NCBI RefSeq assembly: GCF_019737615.1
Contig: NZ_JAHKKS010000004.1
Span: 186,001-250,000 of the forward strand
DNA: 64,000 nt
DNA from: Sphingobium xanthum
GTDB lineage: Bacteria > Pseudomonadota > Alphaproteobacteria > Sphingomonadales > Sphingomonadaceae
Reading direction: 5' to 3'
Shown: one piece after another, positions 36,407 to 47,860 of the stretch
How the letters are laid out: each line of letters opens with the position of its first letter
How positions within the stretch are numbered: position 1 is the stretch's first letter
The notes under the pieces: generated by a model
Database searches by the model: none
The model's input: the letters and a program-made list of their open reading frames with translations, nothing else
Told to the model about the DNA's origin: nothing
Made by a program: the position numbers and the translations under genes

Positions 36407-38469
36407 ATGATCTCCATCATCGTCTTCGGTCCGCTGCTCGCTGCGATCATCGCCGGTCTCGGCAATCGCATGATCGGCAATGTGCCCGCCAAGGTTATCA
36501 CGACCGGCGCGCTGTTCCTCTCGGCCGTTCTTTCCTGGATGACCTTCCTGCCGTTCCTCGGCGGGCATGGGCATGAGGTGATCGAGCCCGTCTTCACCTG
36601 GATCAAGTCCGGTACGATGGACGTGAGTTGGGAACTGCGCGTCGACACGCTCACGGCGACCATGCTGATCGTCATCACCAGCGTCTCCGCGCTCGTCCAC
36701 CTCTATAGCTGGGGCTATATGGACGAGGACCCGGATCAGCCGCGCTTCTTCGCCTATCTGTCCCTGTTCACCTTCGCGATGCTCATGCTCGTGACGGCGA
36801 ACAACCTGCTGCAGATGTTCTTCGGGTGGGAAGGCGTGGGTCTCGCCTCCTATCTGCTGATCGGTTTCTGGTTCAAGAAGCCTTCGGCCGGTGCGGCGGC
36901 GATCAAGGCCTTCGTGGTCAACCGCGTCGGCGATCTCGGCTTCATGATGGGCATTTTCGGCGTGTATCTGGTGTTCGACACCATCGATATCCCGACGATC
37001 CTGGAAGCCGCGCCTGCCATGGCCGGATCGACCATCGGGTTCCTTGGCCACCGCTTCGACACGATGACGGTGCTTTGCCTGCTGCTGTTCCTCGGCGCCA
37101 TGGGCAAGTCGGCCCAGCTCGGCCTGCACACTTGGCTGCCGGACGCCATGGAAGGCCCGACGCCGGTCTCCGCGCTCATTCACGCCGCCACCATGGTCAC
37201 GGCGGGCGTGTTCATGGTTTGCCGTCTGTCGCCTCTTTTCGAGCAGAGCCATGTCGCCATGTCGGTCGTCACGATCGTCGGCGCCGCGACCTGTATTTTC
37301 GCCGCCACGATCGGTACCTGCCAGAACGACATCAAGCGCGTGATCGCTTATTCGACCTGCTCGCAGCTCGGCTACATGTTCTTCGCGGCGGGCGTCGGCG
37401 CTTATGGCGCTGCCATGTTCCACCTGCTGACGCATGCCTTCTTCAAGGCGCTGCTGTTCCTGGGGGCAGGCTCGGTCATTCACGCGATGCATCACGAGCA
37501 GGACATGCGCTATTATGGCGGCCTGCGTCGCCATATTCCGATCACCTTCTGGACGATGCTGCTCGGCACGCTAGCCATTACGGGTGTCGGCATTCCCGGG
37601 ACCTATTTCGGCTTTGCCGGATTCTTCTCCAAGGACGCCATTCTCGAAAGCGCTTTCGCGGCCGGGGGGCATGGCACGGGGGCATTCTTCGTCGGCTGCC
37701 TCGCCGCGCTGCTCACCAGCTTCTACAGCTGGCGGCTCATGTTCCTGACCTTCTGGAGCAAGCCGCGCTGGGAGCAGAGCGAGCATATCCAGCACGCCGT
37801 CCATGATGCACATGGCCACGACGCGCACGCTCATGACGACCATCACGCGCCGGCGCATGCGCACGACGCGCACGGCCATCACGATGCCCATGGCGACGGG
37901 ACGGCCGGCTATCACCCGCATGAGAGCCCCTGGACCATGCTGGTTCCGCTCGTCCTGCTGAGCGTCGGCGCCGTGTTTGGCGGCTATGCCTTCTACTACA
38001 GCTTCTTCGGCGTCGAGGAAGGCGTGCGCTTCTGGGCCGCAAGCACGCTCTATCACAACGAGCATCTGGTTCATGCCGCGCACGAAGTGCCGAAATGGGT
38101 GAAGTGGTCGCCGTTCGTCGTGATGACCACCGGTCTGATCATCGCCTGGCTCTGTTACATCCGCCACACGGATTGGCCGGCCAAGTTCACCGCGCAGTTC
38201 TACATCCTCTACGACTTCCTGCTGAACAAGTGGTATGTCGATGAGCTCTACGACCTGCTGTTCGTCCGTCCCGCCTTCTGGCTCGGCAAGCTCTTCTGGA
38301 AGGGTGGCGACCAGGGCACGATCGATCGCTTTGGTCCCAACGGCTCCGCGGCGCTCGTCGTTGCCGCCGGGCGCGTCACGCGCGCGCTGCAATCGGGCTA
38401 TCTTTATTCCTATGCGCTGGTGATGCTGATCGGCCTCGCCGCCTTCGCAACCTGGGCGATCATGCCGAA

Positions 38470-38473
<4 letters not shown>
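36407..38473 (+). CDS. nuoL: NADH-quinone oxidoreductase subunit L with histidine-rich loop
   Basis: 688-residue antiporter-like proton-pumping subunit. Core features: [59 protein letters not shown], and the long lateral helix at the C-terminus. Between helices, residues 460-505 hold 17 histidines mixed with Asp, Ala and Gly (for example [20 protein letters not shown]). Such loops occur in some alphaproteobacterial NuoL proteins; a metal-binding role is only a guess. Overlaps nuoM as ATGA. Confidence 0.96.
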
Positions 38474-40034
<1,561 letters not shown>

Positions 40035-40035
<1 letters not shown>

Positions 40036-41474
40036 TGGAAACCCTCGCCGTCTTCGCGTCCGTCCTGCCTGAGATCGTCCTGACGATCGCCGGCCTCATC
40101 CTCATGCTCGTCGCAGCCTATGCCGGCGATGGCTCCGCGCGGCTCGTGAGCTGGCTGTCGGTCGCTTCGCTGGCGCTGGCGGCGGTCCTGCTGGGTCAGC
40201 TCGCCGTCCATGCCGGCGGCGAGATCTTCGATGGTCTCTACCGCGCCGATGCTTTCGCGGCCTTTGCCAAGGCGCTGATCTTCGTCGCTGCCGCAGTCTG
40301 CATCCTCGTGGCGCCGCGCTTCTTCGACGGGGAAGGCGGCCAGCGTGCCGAATATCCGATCCTGATCCTCTTCGCCTGCATCGGCATGGCGATGATGGTC
40401 TCGGCCAGCGACTTCATCACGCTCTATGTCGGCCTCGAGCTGAACAGCCTCGCCGCATACGTGCTGGCGAGCTTCATGCGTCGGGACGAGCGCTCGGCCG
40501 AAGCCGGCCTCAAATATTTCGTTCTCGGCGCACTGGCGAGCGGCATCCTGCTTTACGGCATGTCACTGCTCTACGGTTTCTCGGGCACGACCAATTTTGC
40601 GGGCGTCGCGCAAGCGATCGGCGATGGTCTCGGCACGGGCGAACTGTTCGGCCTCGTGTTCGTGCTCTCCGGTCTTGCCTTCAAGATCAGCGCCGTGCCG
40701 TTCCACATGTGGACGCCGGACGTCTATGAAGGCGCGCCGACCCCGGTCACGGCCTTCTTCGCCAGCGCGCCCAAGGTCGCGGCGCTCGCGCTCACCACGC
40801 GCATCGCGATTACCGCGTTCGGGCCGGGCGGTCATAGCTGGCAGCAGATCATCATCTTCATGGCGCTCGCGTCGATCGTGCTGGGCGCCGTCGCCGCGAT
40901 CAACCAGCCGAACATCAAACGGCTGCTCGCTTACTCGTCGATCAACAATGTCGGCTTCGCGCTGATCGGCCTTGCCGCCGGCACGGCCGAAGGCGTCGCG
41001 GCGGTGCTGAGCTATCTCGCCATCTATGTGGTGATGACGATCGGCAGCTTCGTCTGCGTCCTCCAGATGAAGGACAAGGATGGCCGTCCGGTCGAGACGA
41101 TCGCGAGCTTGTCGGGTCTGTCGCGGACCCGTCCGGGCCTCGCAGCCGCCTTCGCGATCTTCATGTTCAGCCTTGCCGGCATTCCGCCGCTGTTCGGCTT
41201 CTGGGCGAAGTTCCTGGTGTTCGATGCGGCCGTCGCTGCCGGCCTGACGCCGCTCGCCGCCATCGGCATCGCCGCCTCGGTGATCGGCGCTTTCTATTAT
41301 CTGAAAGTCATCAAGACGATCTACTTCGACAAGCCGGCCGAGGGCTTTGCCGAGGAGCGCAGCCCGATCGACTATGGCATCATCACCCTGTGCGCGACCG
41401 TGATCATTATCGGCTATTTCCTGAACCCGGTCCTGGGTCGGGCAAGCGCAGCGGCGGCGGCGTCCCTATTCTGA
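40035..41474 (+). CDS. nuoN: NADH-quinone oxidoreductase subunit N
   Basis: 479-residue third antiporter-like subunit from ATG 40035 (METLAVFASVLPEIVLTIAG). Motifs: FITLYVGLELNSLAAYVLAS, FHMWTPDVYEGAPTPVTAFF, and NIKRLLAYSSINNVGFALIG. Ends the complex I genes; its stop overlaps the probable start of birA (CTGA), so the transcript continues. Confidence 0.96.
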
Positions 41475-42190
41475 GCGAGCGCATCCGGCTCGTCGCGGAG
41501 ACGGGTTCAACCAATGCCGATCTGAAGGCGCTTGCCGCATCGGGCTGGCCGGAAGGCCAGTGGCTGCGGGCCGAACGCCAGATGGCAGGACGCGGGCGCC
41601 TCGGACGGGACTGGACCAGTCCCAAGGGCAATCTGCAAGCATCGACGCTGATCCGCCTGCACCCGACCGATCCGGCGGTGAGCGGCCTGGGGCTCATGCT
41701 CGGCGTCGCGGTCCATGCCGCGCTGGCCGGCCTGATGCCGAGCGCGGCCTTCCAGCTCAAATGGCCCAATGACGTCATGCTCGGCGCAGCCAAGCTCTCC
41801 GGCATGTTGCTGGAGCGGGAAGGGGACTGCGTCGTCATGGGCGTTGGTGTGAACGTGCGCGAGGCGCCGCGACTGCCCGACCGGGAGACGATCGCTTTGG
41901 CCGATCTCGAGGGTGGTCAGGGCTGGACGGCGGATGATGTGCTGAATGCGCTCGTACCCGCCTTCGATCATTGGCTCGCGACATGGCGCGAGGGCGGCAC
42001 GGCAGCGATCGTCGGCGCCTGGCTGCAGCGGGCGCACCCGATCGGCACGCGCCTGTCGGTCTCGACGGCAACCCATTTGCCACAGCAAGGGCGCTTTCTG
42101 GGCCTCGACGCGGATGGGGCCTTGATCCTCGGCCTCGACGACGGCACGAGCCATGTCATTCACAGTGGCGACGTAGGCGTTCTGCCTTGA
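41471..42190 (+). CDS. birA: Biotin--[acetyl-CoA-carboxylase] ligase
   Basis: About 239 residues. Catalytic BPL domain: VAETGSTNADLKALAASGWP, the adenylate-forming GRGRLGRDWTSPKGNL, LKWPNDVMLGAAKLSGMLLE, and GVGVNV. The N-terminal winged-helix DNA-binding domain of E. coli BirA is absent, so it is a monofunctional ligase. The start is uncertain: CTG 41471 overlaps the nuoN stop as CTGA and lies just before the family N-terminus, while GTG 41390 would add 27 residues wholly inside nuoN. Confidence 0.88.
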   Translation: MSERIRLVAETGSTNADLKALAASGWPEGQWLRAERQMAGRGRLGRDWTSPKGNLQASTLIRLHPTDPAVSGLGLMLGVAVHAALAGLMPSAAFQLKWPNDVMLGAAKLSGMLLEREGDCVVMGVGVNVREAPRLPDRETIALADLEGGQGWTADDVLNALVPAFDHWLATWREGGTAAIVGAWLQRAHPIGTRLSVSTATHLPQQGRFLGLDADGALILGLDDGTSHVIHSGDVGVLP

Positions 42191-42222
42191 GTCGTCTCCG
42201 CAGCGCCTGAAAGGGCTTGGCC

Positions 42223-43011
42223 ATGCTTCTCGCCATCGATGCCGGCAACACCAATGTCGTCTTCGCCGTGTTCGACGAGGCACGGACGATCAAGGCGCGC
42301 TGGCGCATCGCGACCGACCCGCGCCGCACGGGCGACGAATACGCCGTCTGGATCCACCAGCTTCTCCAGCTCGACGGCATGGCGATGAGCGACGTGACTG
42401 CCGTCATCATCTCCACGGTCGTGCCGCGCGCGCTCCACAATCTGGAAGTGCTGGCCCAGAAATATTTCAAGGTGACGCCGCTCATCGCGGGCGAGACCCC
42501 GGCGCAGTGGCATATCAATGTCGATGTGCCCTTGCCCGAGCAACTCGGTGCCGACCGCGCGCTGAACGCCATTGCCGGCCATGCTGCCTATGAAGGCGAT
42601 CTCATCATCATCGATTTCGGCACCGCCACGACCTTCGATCATATCGACTATAGCGGGGCCTATAAGGGCGGTATCATTGCGCCGGGCATCAACCTCTCGC
42701 TCGATGCGCTGGTGAACAACGCCGCCAAGCTGCCCCGCATCGCCATCGAAGTGCCGGAAGGCAACGGATCGGTGATCGGACGGACGACCGAGGATCAGAT
42801 GCTGATCGGCGTCTTCTGGGGCTATGTGGCGATGATGGAAGGCCTTGTCGCCCGTATGCGCAAGGAAATCGGCCGACCGGCGCGCGTGATCGCGACCGGG
42901 GGGCTCGCCGTGCTGTTCGATATGAAGACCGACTTGTTTGATGCGATCGTGCCGGATCTGACTCTGACTGGCCTGGCGCTCCTCTATGAACGGAGCCGGA
43001 TAGCGGCATGA
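42223..43011 (+). CDS. coaX: Type III pantothenate kinase
   Basis: 262 residues from ATG 42223 ([20 protein letters not shown]), preceded by AAGGG. First step of coenzyme A synthesis. Type III motifs: DAGNTN phosphate-binding loop, [32 protein letters not shown] with catalytic Asp, and [20 protein letters not shown]. Follows birA by 32 bases; the birA-coaX pairing is common in bacteria. Confidence 0.95.
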   Translation: MLLAIDAGNTNVVFAVFDEARTIKARWRIATDPRRTGDEYAVWIHQLLQLDGMAMSDVTAVIISTVVPRALHNLEVLAQKYFKVTPLIAGETPAQWHINVDVPLPEQLGADRALNAIAGHAAYEGDLIIIDFGTATTFDHIDYSGAYKGGIIAPGINLSLDALVNNAAKLPRIAIEVPEGNGSVIGRTTEDQMLIGVFWGYVAMMEGLVARMRKEIGRPARVIATGGLAVLFDMKTDLFDAIVPDLTLTGLALLYERSRIAA

Positions 43012-43027
43012 TGATGGAACCCACACG

Positions 43028-44674
43028 ATGACGCCTGGCGAAGAGCTGCTGTTCCTGGCCCTTGGCGGCTCGGGCGAGATCGGCATGAATCTCAATCTCT
43101 ATGGCTGCCGCGGCAAATGGCTGATGATCGACCTGGGCGTGACCTTCGCCGATCCGGCAAGCCCCGGCGTCGAGCTGATCATGCCCGATACGGCCTTCAT
43201 CGAGGAGCGGCAGAAGGATCTCCTCGGCATCGTCCTCACGCATGGTCATGAGGACCATATCGGCGCAGTGCCTTATCTCGCGGCTGATCTCGGCGTCCCG
43301 CTCTACGCGACGCCCTTCACCGCCGGCCTGTTGCGCGGGAAACTCGCCGAGGAGAATCTGGAAGAGCAGGTCGAGCTCAACGTTATCGAGGTGGAAGTGC
43401 CGTTCACGCTGGGTGAGTTCACCCTGCGCTACGTGCCGCTTGCCCACAGTATTCCCGAAGGCAACGCGCTGTTGATCGAGACGCCTTTTGGCCGGATTTT
43501 CCATACGGGAGACTGGAAGCTCGACGAGAAGCCGCTGATCGGTGTCCCGGCGACCGAAACGGAACTGAGCGAGATCGGCGATGCGGGCGTTCTGGCGCTC
43601 GTTTGCGACAGCACCAATGTGTTCAATGCCGAAGCCAGTGGTTCCGAAGCCTCTGTGAAGGAGGATCTGCTTCAGTCCGTGGGAGACGCTCGGGGCCGGG
43701 TGGTCGTGACCACTTTCGCCAGCAATGCCGCGCGATTGCAGACATTGGGTGAGGTCGCGCGAGAGACCGGCCGCTCGCTGTGCATTGCCGGTCGGTCGCT
43801 GGAGCGGATCACCTCCGTCGCGAAGTCCTGCGGCTATCTCGCTGATTTCCCTGCGCTGGTCGATTTTGACGGGATCATGGCGCTGCCTCCGCGCGAAGCG
43901 ATGATCATCGCGACCGGCGGGCAGGGCGAGACACGCGCGGCGCTGGCCCGCATGGCGTTCGACCAGCATCCGGTAAAGCTGGAAGCGGGCGACACGGTCA
44001 TCTTCTCGTCTCGCAAGATTCCCGGAAACGAGATGGCGATTGGCCGCATCCAGAATGCCCTGGCGCAAAAGGATGTCATCATGATCACCGAGAGCCAGGC
44101 TCATGTGCATGTCTCCGGTCATCCCGGTCGCCCCGAACTGGCCGCCATGTATCGCTGGATCCGGCCGGAAATCCTTTTGCCGGTCCATGGCGAGCTTCGC
44201 CATATGGCCGAGCAGGGGCGCCTTGGCTTGGAATGCGGCATCGATCGGACGATCCTCCAGACCAATGGCGATGTCATTCGCCTTGCGCCAGATGGGCCGG
44301 AAAAGCTGAGCGAAGTGCGCGCGGGGCGCCTTGTCCTCGATGGCGACGTCATCCTGCCGGCCGACGGCATGACAATGAACGAGCGACGCAAGCTGATGCT
44401 CCATGGTCATATCAGCGTCGGCTTTGCCATCGGTGGTTCCGGGAATCTCGCTGGAAAGCCGGACATTCGCCTGCAGGGCGTGCCGATCGAGGAAGATCGC
44501 GAAGCCTTTCTGGAGGAAGCCGCCGAGGCGCTGATCGCCACGGTCAAGTCGCACGGTCGGCGTTCGGAGCTGGAAGCACTGCGCGAAACCGTGCGTATCG
44601 CCGTGCGCCGCGTTGCGACTGAATGGACCGGCAAGAAGCCCATCGTCGATGTGACGATCGTTCAGCTCGGCTGA
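43028..44674 (+). CDS. rnj: Ribonuclease J-type metallo-beta-lactamase exonuclease
   Basis: 548 residues. MBL/beta-CASP RNase acting in 5'-to-3' decay and rRNA maturation. Metal motif LTHGHEDHIGAVPYLAADLG, later VPLAHSIPEGNALLIETPFG, GDWKLDE, the beta-CASP region with LVCDSTNVFN and FASNAARLQTLGEVARETGR, SSRKIPGNE, and ESQAHVHVSGHPGRPELAAM plus LLPVHGELRH. Start at ATG 43028, 16 bases after coaX. Position after nuo-birA-coaX is as in other sphingomonads. Confidence 0.93.
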   Translation: MTPGEELLFLALGGSGEIGMNLNLYGCRGKWLMIDLGVTFADPASPGVELIMPDTAFIEERQKDLLGIVLTHGHEDHIGAVPYLAADLGVPLYATPFTAGLLRGKLAEENLEEQVELNVIEVEVPFTLGEFTLRYVPLAHSIPEGNALLIETPFGRIFHTGDWKLDEKPLIGVPATETELSEIGDAGVLALVCDSTNVFNAEASGSEASVKEDLLQSVGDARGRVVVTTFASNAARLQTLGEVARETGRSLCIAGRSLERITSVAKSCGYLADFPALVDFDGIMALPPREAMIIATGGQGETRAALARMAFDQHPVKLEAGDTVIFSSRKIPGNEMAIGRIQNALAQKDVIMITESQAHVHVSGHPGRPELAAMYRWIRPEILLPVHGELRHMAEQGRLGLECGIDRTILQTNGDVIRLAPDGPEKLSEVRAGRLVLDGDVILPADGMTMNERRKLMLHGHISVGFAIGGSGNLAGKPDIRLQGVPIEEDREAFLEEAAEALIATVKSHGRRSELEALRETVRIAVRRVATEWTGKKPIVDVTIVQLG

Positions 44675-44689
44675 AGGTATAGAGAGCCC

Positions 44690-44971
44690 ATGCGTTTCAC
44701 GTCGTTCCTCGCCATTTATTTCCTGTTCTGGTTCCTCAGCCTTTTCCTTGTCTTGCCGTTCAGTGCTCGCACGTCGGAAGAAGCCGGCGTGGAAAAAGTG
44801 CCTGGGCAGGCGGACAGCGCGCCGGCCGAATTCAAACCGCTACGCATCATCACGCGGACCTCTCTGGTCGCGGCTGCGTTCTTCGCTATGTTTTACCTGA
44901 ACTACGTCAATGGCTGGGTGACCGCCGAGACGTTCGACTTCCTGTTCGATCCGCCGGACCTGAAGAACTGA
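44690..44971 (+). CDS. DUF1467 family membrane protein
   Basis: 93 residues, two helices (FLAIYFLFWFLSLFLVLPFS and LVAAAFFAMFYLNYVNGWVT) separated by an acidic loop with PGQADSAPAEFKPLRIITRT. Matches the alphaproteobacterial DUF1467 family. Function unknown. Fifteen bases after RNase J, ending ten bases from the convergent coiled-coil gene, so it probably closes the nuo superoperon. Confidence 0.82.
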   Translation: MRFTSFLAIYFLFWFLSLFLVLPFSARTSEEAGVEKVPGQADSAPAEFKPLRIITRTSLVAAAFFAMFYLNYVNGWVTAETFDFLFDPPDLKN

Positions 44972-44981
44972 GCTCTCCCGC

Positions 44982-47375
44982 TCAGTGCGAGCGCAGCCGC
45001 TCGATCGCCTGCGCCAGCGCCACGTAGAGCTTGCCGATATCGGATGAGATCATGGTCAGCGCCAGTGTGCTGCCATCCTTCGCGGCCATGACGGTCTTCA
45101 GCAAGGCTTCGAAGTCGTGGACATAACGGTTCACATGTTCGCGAAAATCCGTGTCCTCATTGTAGAGCGCATGAACATGCTTCGCTTCGGCGCCCGTCAC
45201 CAGCCGGGTCGCGCGGCGCGCGAACAAGCCCTGATCGCCCTTTAGATAAGACGTCCAGTCGGCCTCGGACACGTCCTTGTCGAGCCACTTGTTGACGTCG
45301 ATGGCCCGCTCGTTGAGCGAAGCAATGAGCTGGGCGGAGCGATGCGCCATCAGATCGCGATCCTGGCCCTCGATCCGCTCGGCATTGCCGGCCAGCGTGC
45401 GTTCGAGTTCCTGACTCGCATCGGTCAGGCTCAGCATCTGTCGGGTGAGCTTGTCGGTCGCGCGGTGCGCCGCCTTGACGGCATCGTCGGCGACGATCGA
45501 TAGCCGGTCGAGCTGCTCGGAGACGGACCTGGTGACCGCCTCCTGCACGGCAGCGCCGCTTGCCTTGTGAAGCTCAGCCGCCGCTTCCGGGATGACCGCG
45601 CCGATCGCCGCGCGAGCACGCGCAGCGGCGGCATCCGCCGTCTCACGCACGCGCACAAGTGCTTCGACCATCTGGGGGCCAACCGTCTCGCCGAAACGCG
45701 CCATGCCGTCGCTGGCCTGACTGACGGCGCTCGCCAATGCGTCGATCTGCTGCTTCTGCGCGACGAGTGCGCCCTGCGACTTCTGCAAGGCATCGGTCAG
45801 CGCGACGACATGCGATTTTGCAAGCTGATCGGACTCGTGCATCTGGCTGACGACGCCCTTTGCCACCGCCTCGACGGCTTCGATCGCGGGATTTGCCGAG
45901 CGGATGCGCTCCTGCATCGCGCTGATCTGCACTTCCACGCGCCCGATCGCCGAAGGGATGCTCTCGTCGAGTTCCCGCACGCCGGAATCGAGCGCGACGA
46001 GCAGCGCCTCGGCTTTCTTGATGAGCTGCTCGGAGCTGCCATGGCCGCTCTCTACGGCATCCATCAGACGCTTGGTATCGCCCGACAGCTGCATCATCGT
46101 GGCCGAGAGCGTCTCGGTGCGCGCGATGGCGGATTGTTCCAGCAGGTTGAATTCGCCCGCGAGCGCCGTGACGCCTTTTGCCGTGCCTTCGAGCCAGGCA
46201 TTGCTCTTCTCGGCCTGACCAACGATGCGTTGATCCAGCGCGTCGAGAATGGTCTCGATCTTCCGGCAATGCTCGGCAAAGCGGCTGAGCGACTGACCGG
46301 ACGCACCGTCGATGGCAGTGCGGCTCTGTTCGACGAGGCCGGCAAGCGCGGCCATCTGGTCCTCGATGCGCTGCTCGGAGCCGTCCAGCACTGCCTTGAC
46401 CCGATCGAGCGTGAGATCGAGCCGTGCCGAGGAAAGCTCGGAAAGACCAGCCAACTCTTCGCCAGCGAGGCGCGTGCCGTCACGCAGGCCGCCGAGCTGC
46501 TCGGCCAGAACCTGCGCCGCGCTCTGCAATTGCAGCCGCGCTTCCTCCGCGACGAGGGCAGTCGACTGGAGCTGCTGGTCCATGCTGTCATGGCGCTGGC
46601 CGAGGTCGGTTCCAACGCGGGCCAGAGTTTCGCCGAGGGTCGCGAGCCGATCCTCCAGGCGCGGCAGCGCGTCAGTCATGGCGACGATCTTGTCGCCGAG
46701 CGCCGTCAGCGTGGCGATCGAGGAACCGGTGCTTTGCTCGAGTTGGCCGGTCTGGGTCGTCATGGCATGGATGGCGCTCAGGATCGCCGCCGAAGACTGG
46801 TCGGCAACAGCGGTGAAGTCCCGCGTCTGCGTCATGAGCTGGTTATGCGCCTCACCCAGCCGCGCCGAGGCCTGATTGGCTTGTTCGGCAATGTTCTGCG
46901 CCTCGGCCGCGTTGCGGCGAGCTGACCGGCCGAAGCCGCCGGCGGGCCGACGCAGGAGGAGCGCGCAAAGGCCTCCGATGAGTACCAGGGGCGCCGTCAG
47001 GACGGCGATAAGATTGATGATCGGCGCAAACCGGATCGCGGCATCGACGCTGACGCCGCTGGCGACCACGATAGCGATCCACGCAAGGGCGACCAGGCCA
47101 AGCAGAGTCACGAGCGCGAGGCGGAGGTTGCTGTTCATAGGGTTTTGCGTGACATCGTCGAGAGGAGAATCCGAGCCTGCTTCGGCCGCTGCGGCACGGC
47201 TTCTGTCGCGGCCTGAAAAGCGATCCGGAAACGCGGGTTCATTCCAGCCTGAATCCGTTTCGCGCAACCGCGCCAACCATGCCTGGCTCATATTCTCTGC
47301 GTCCCCCGATGGTCCGGACTCTGGCCCCTGCGTCCCGCTCTGGGACGGATTTGTCTCTTTTCGGGATCCGGACAT
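44982..47375 (-). CDS. Membrane-anchored 797-residue coiled-coil protein
   Basis: An N-terminal soluble segment (1-80, Ser/Gly/Arg-rich) is followed by two membrane helices (about 84-107, LRLALVTLLGLVALAWIAIV, and 117-141, APIINLIAVLTAPLVLIGGL), then about 550 residues of heptad-like helix (for example LDQRIVGQAEKSNAWLEGTA) and a conserved-looking C-terminus (WLDKDVSEADWTSYLKGDQG, HVHALYNEDTDFREHVNRYV). No enzymatic motif. The layout, two TM helices then long coiled coil, resembles the Caulobacter polarity factor TipN, but that is an architectural comparison only. AAGGAC precedes ATG 47375; divergent from the Hpt-like gene 80 bases away. Confidence 0.7.
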   Translation of the reverse strand: MSGSRKETNPSQSGTQGPESGPSGDAENMSQAWLARLRETDSGWNEPAFPDRFSGRDRSRAAAAEAGSDSPLDDVTQNPMNSNLRLALVTLLGLVALAWIAIVVASGVSVDAAIRFAPIINLIAVLTAPLVLIGGLCALLLRRPAGGFGRSARRNAAEAQNIAEQANQASARLGEAHNQLMTQTRDFTAVADQSSAAILSAIHAMTTQTGQLEQSTGSSIATLTALGDKIVAMTDALPRLEDRLATLGETLARVGTDLGQRHDSMDQQLQSTALVAEEARLQLQSAAQVLAEQLGGLRDGTRLAGEELAGLSELSSARLDLTLDRVKAVLDGSEQRIEDQMAALAGLVEQSRTAIDGASGQSLSRFAEHCRKIETILDALDQRIVGQAEKSNAWLEGTAKGVTALAGEFNLLEQSAIARTETLSATMMQLSGDTKRLMDAVESGHGSSEQLIKKAEALLVALDSGVRELDESIPSAIGRVEVQISAMQERIRSANPAIEAVEAVAKGVVSQMHESDQLAKSHVVALTDALQKSQGALVAQKQQIDALASAVSQASDGMARFGETVGPQMVEALVRVRETADAAAARARAAIGAVIPEAAAELHKASGAAVQEAVTRSVSEQLDRLSIVADDAVKAAHRATDKLTRQMLSLTDASQELERTLAGNAERIEGQDRDLMAHRSAQLIASLNERAIDVNKWLDKDVSEADWTSYLKGDQGLFARRATRLVTGAEAKHVHALYNEDTDFREHVNRYVHDFEALLKTVMAAKDGSTLALTMISSDIGKLYVALAQAIERLRSH

Positions 47376-47455
47376 GGTCCGTCCTTAACATGTTCGCTCT
47401 GGCGTGGAACGGCAATTTTACGATCTGTTTACATTTGCGAGGCTATCCAAATGCC

Positions 47456-47767
47456 ATGGCATATGATCCCGGTACACTCGAAGCGGCGCTCTCTGCGGCA
47501 GTCGGTTCCGACCTTGCGCTGATTGCCGAATTGCGCCGCGCCTTCCTCGAAAGTGCGGAGCGTCAGATCGATCTTCTGTCGCGTGCCCGTTGCGACGCCA
47601 ACTGGACGATGGCCGCGCTCCGGCTGAAGGGGCTTTGTGCCAGTTTCGGCGTCAACAACGTCATGAACCTCGCCGATGAGGCGCTGGAGAGCGCGCCGGG
47701 CGATCCGGTGATCCTGCGCAAGATCAGCCGTGCGATCGCGGCGATAGAGACCGACGCTCAGGGCTGA
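47456..47767 (+). CDS. Hpt-like protein lacking the phospho-accepting histidine
   Basis: 103 residues from ATG 47456. The helical pattern LIAELRRAFLESAERQIDLL, WTMAALRLKGLCASFGVNNV, MNLADEALES matches the Hpt four-helix fold, with the core LKG..(A/S)xSFG in place. Where Hpt proteins have AH-x-LKG, this reads ALRLKG, so the phosphorylatable His is Leu55. It therefore cannot act as a conventional phosphotransfer domain. In-frame sequence continues upstream to 47279 but overlaps the divergent gene. Placement before the other signalling-like genes suggests a shared role. Confidence 0.68.
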   Translation: MAYDPGTLEAALSAAVGSDLALIAELRRAFLESAERQIDLLSRARCDANWTMAALRLKGLCASFGVNNVMNLADEALESAPGDPVILRKISRAIAAIETDAQG

Positions 47768-47860
47768 CCTTTCAGAACATTGCGATGCGACCGGCTTGCA
47801 ATCGTCTCTGGCGGTTGCCAGACATGATGCGTGTCGAAAGCCCGAAACTAGGTTTGCTCC

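Noticed and set aside
42689..44554. 621-codon open frame on the minus strand
   Set aside because: Antisense to coaX and RNase J, whose motifs are complete. GC-rich third positions keep the complementary frame open; its translation is rich in Arg/His/Asp without family features.
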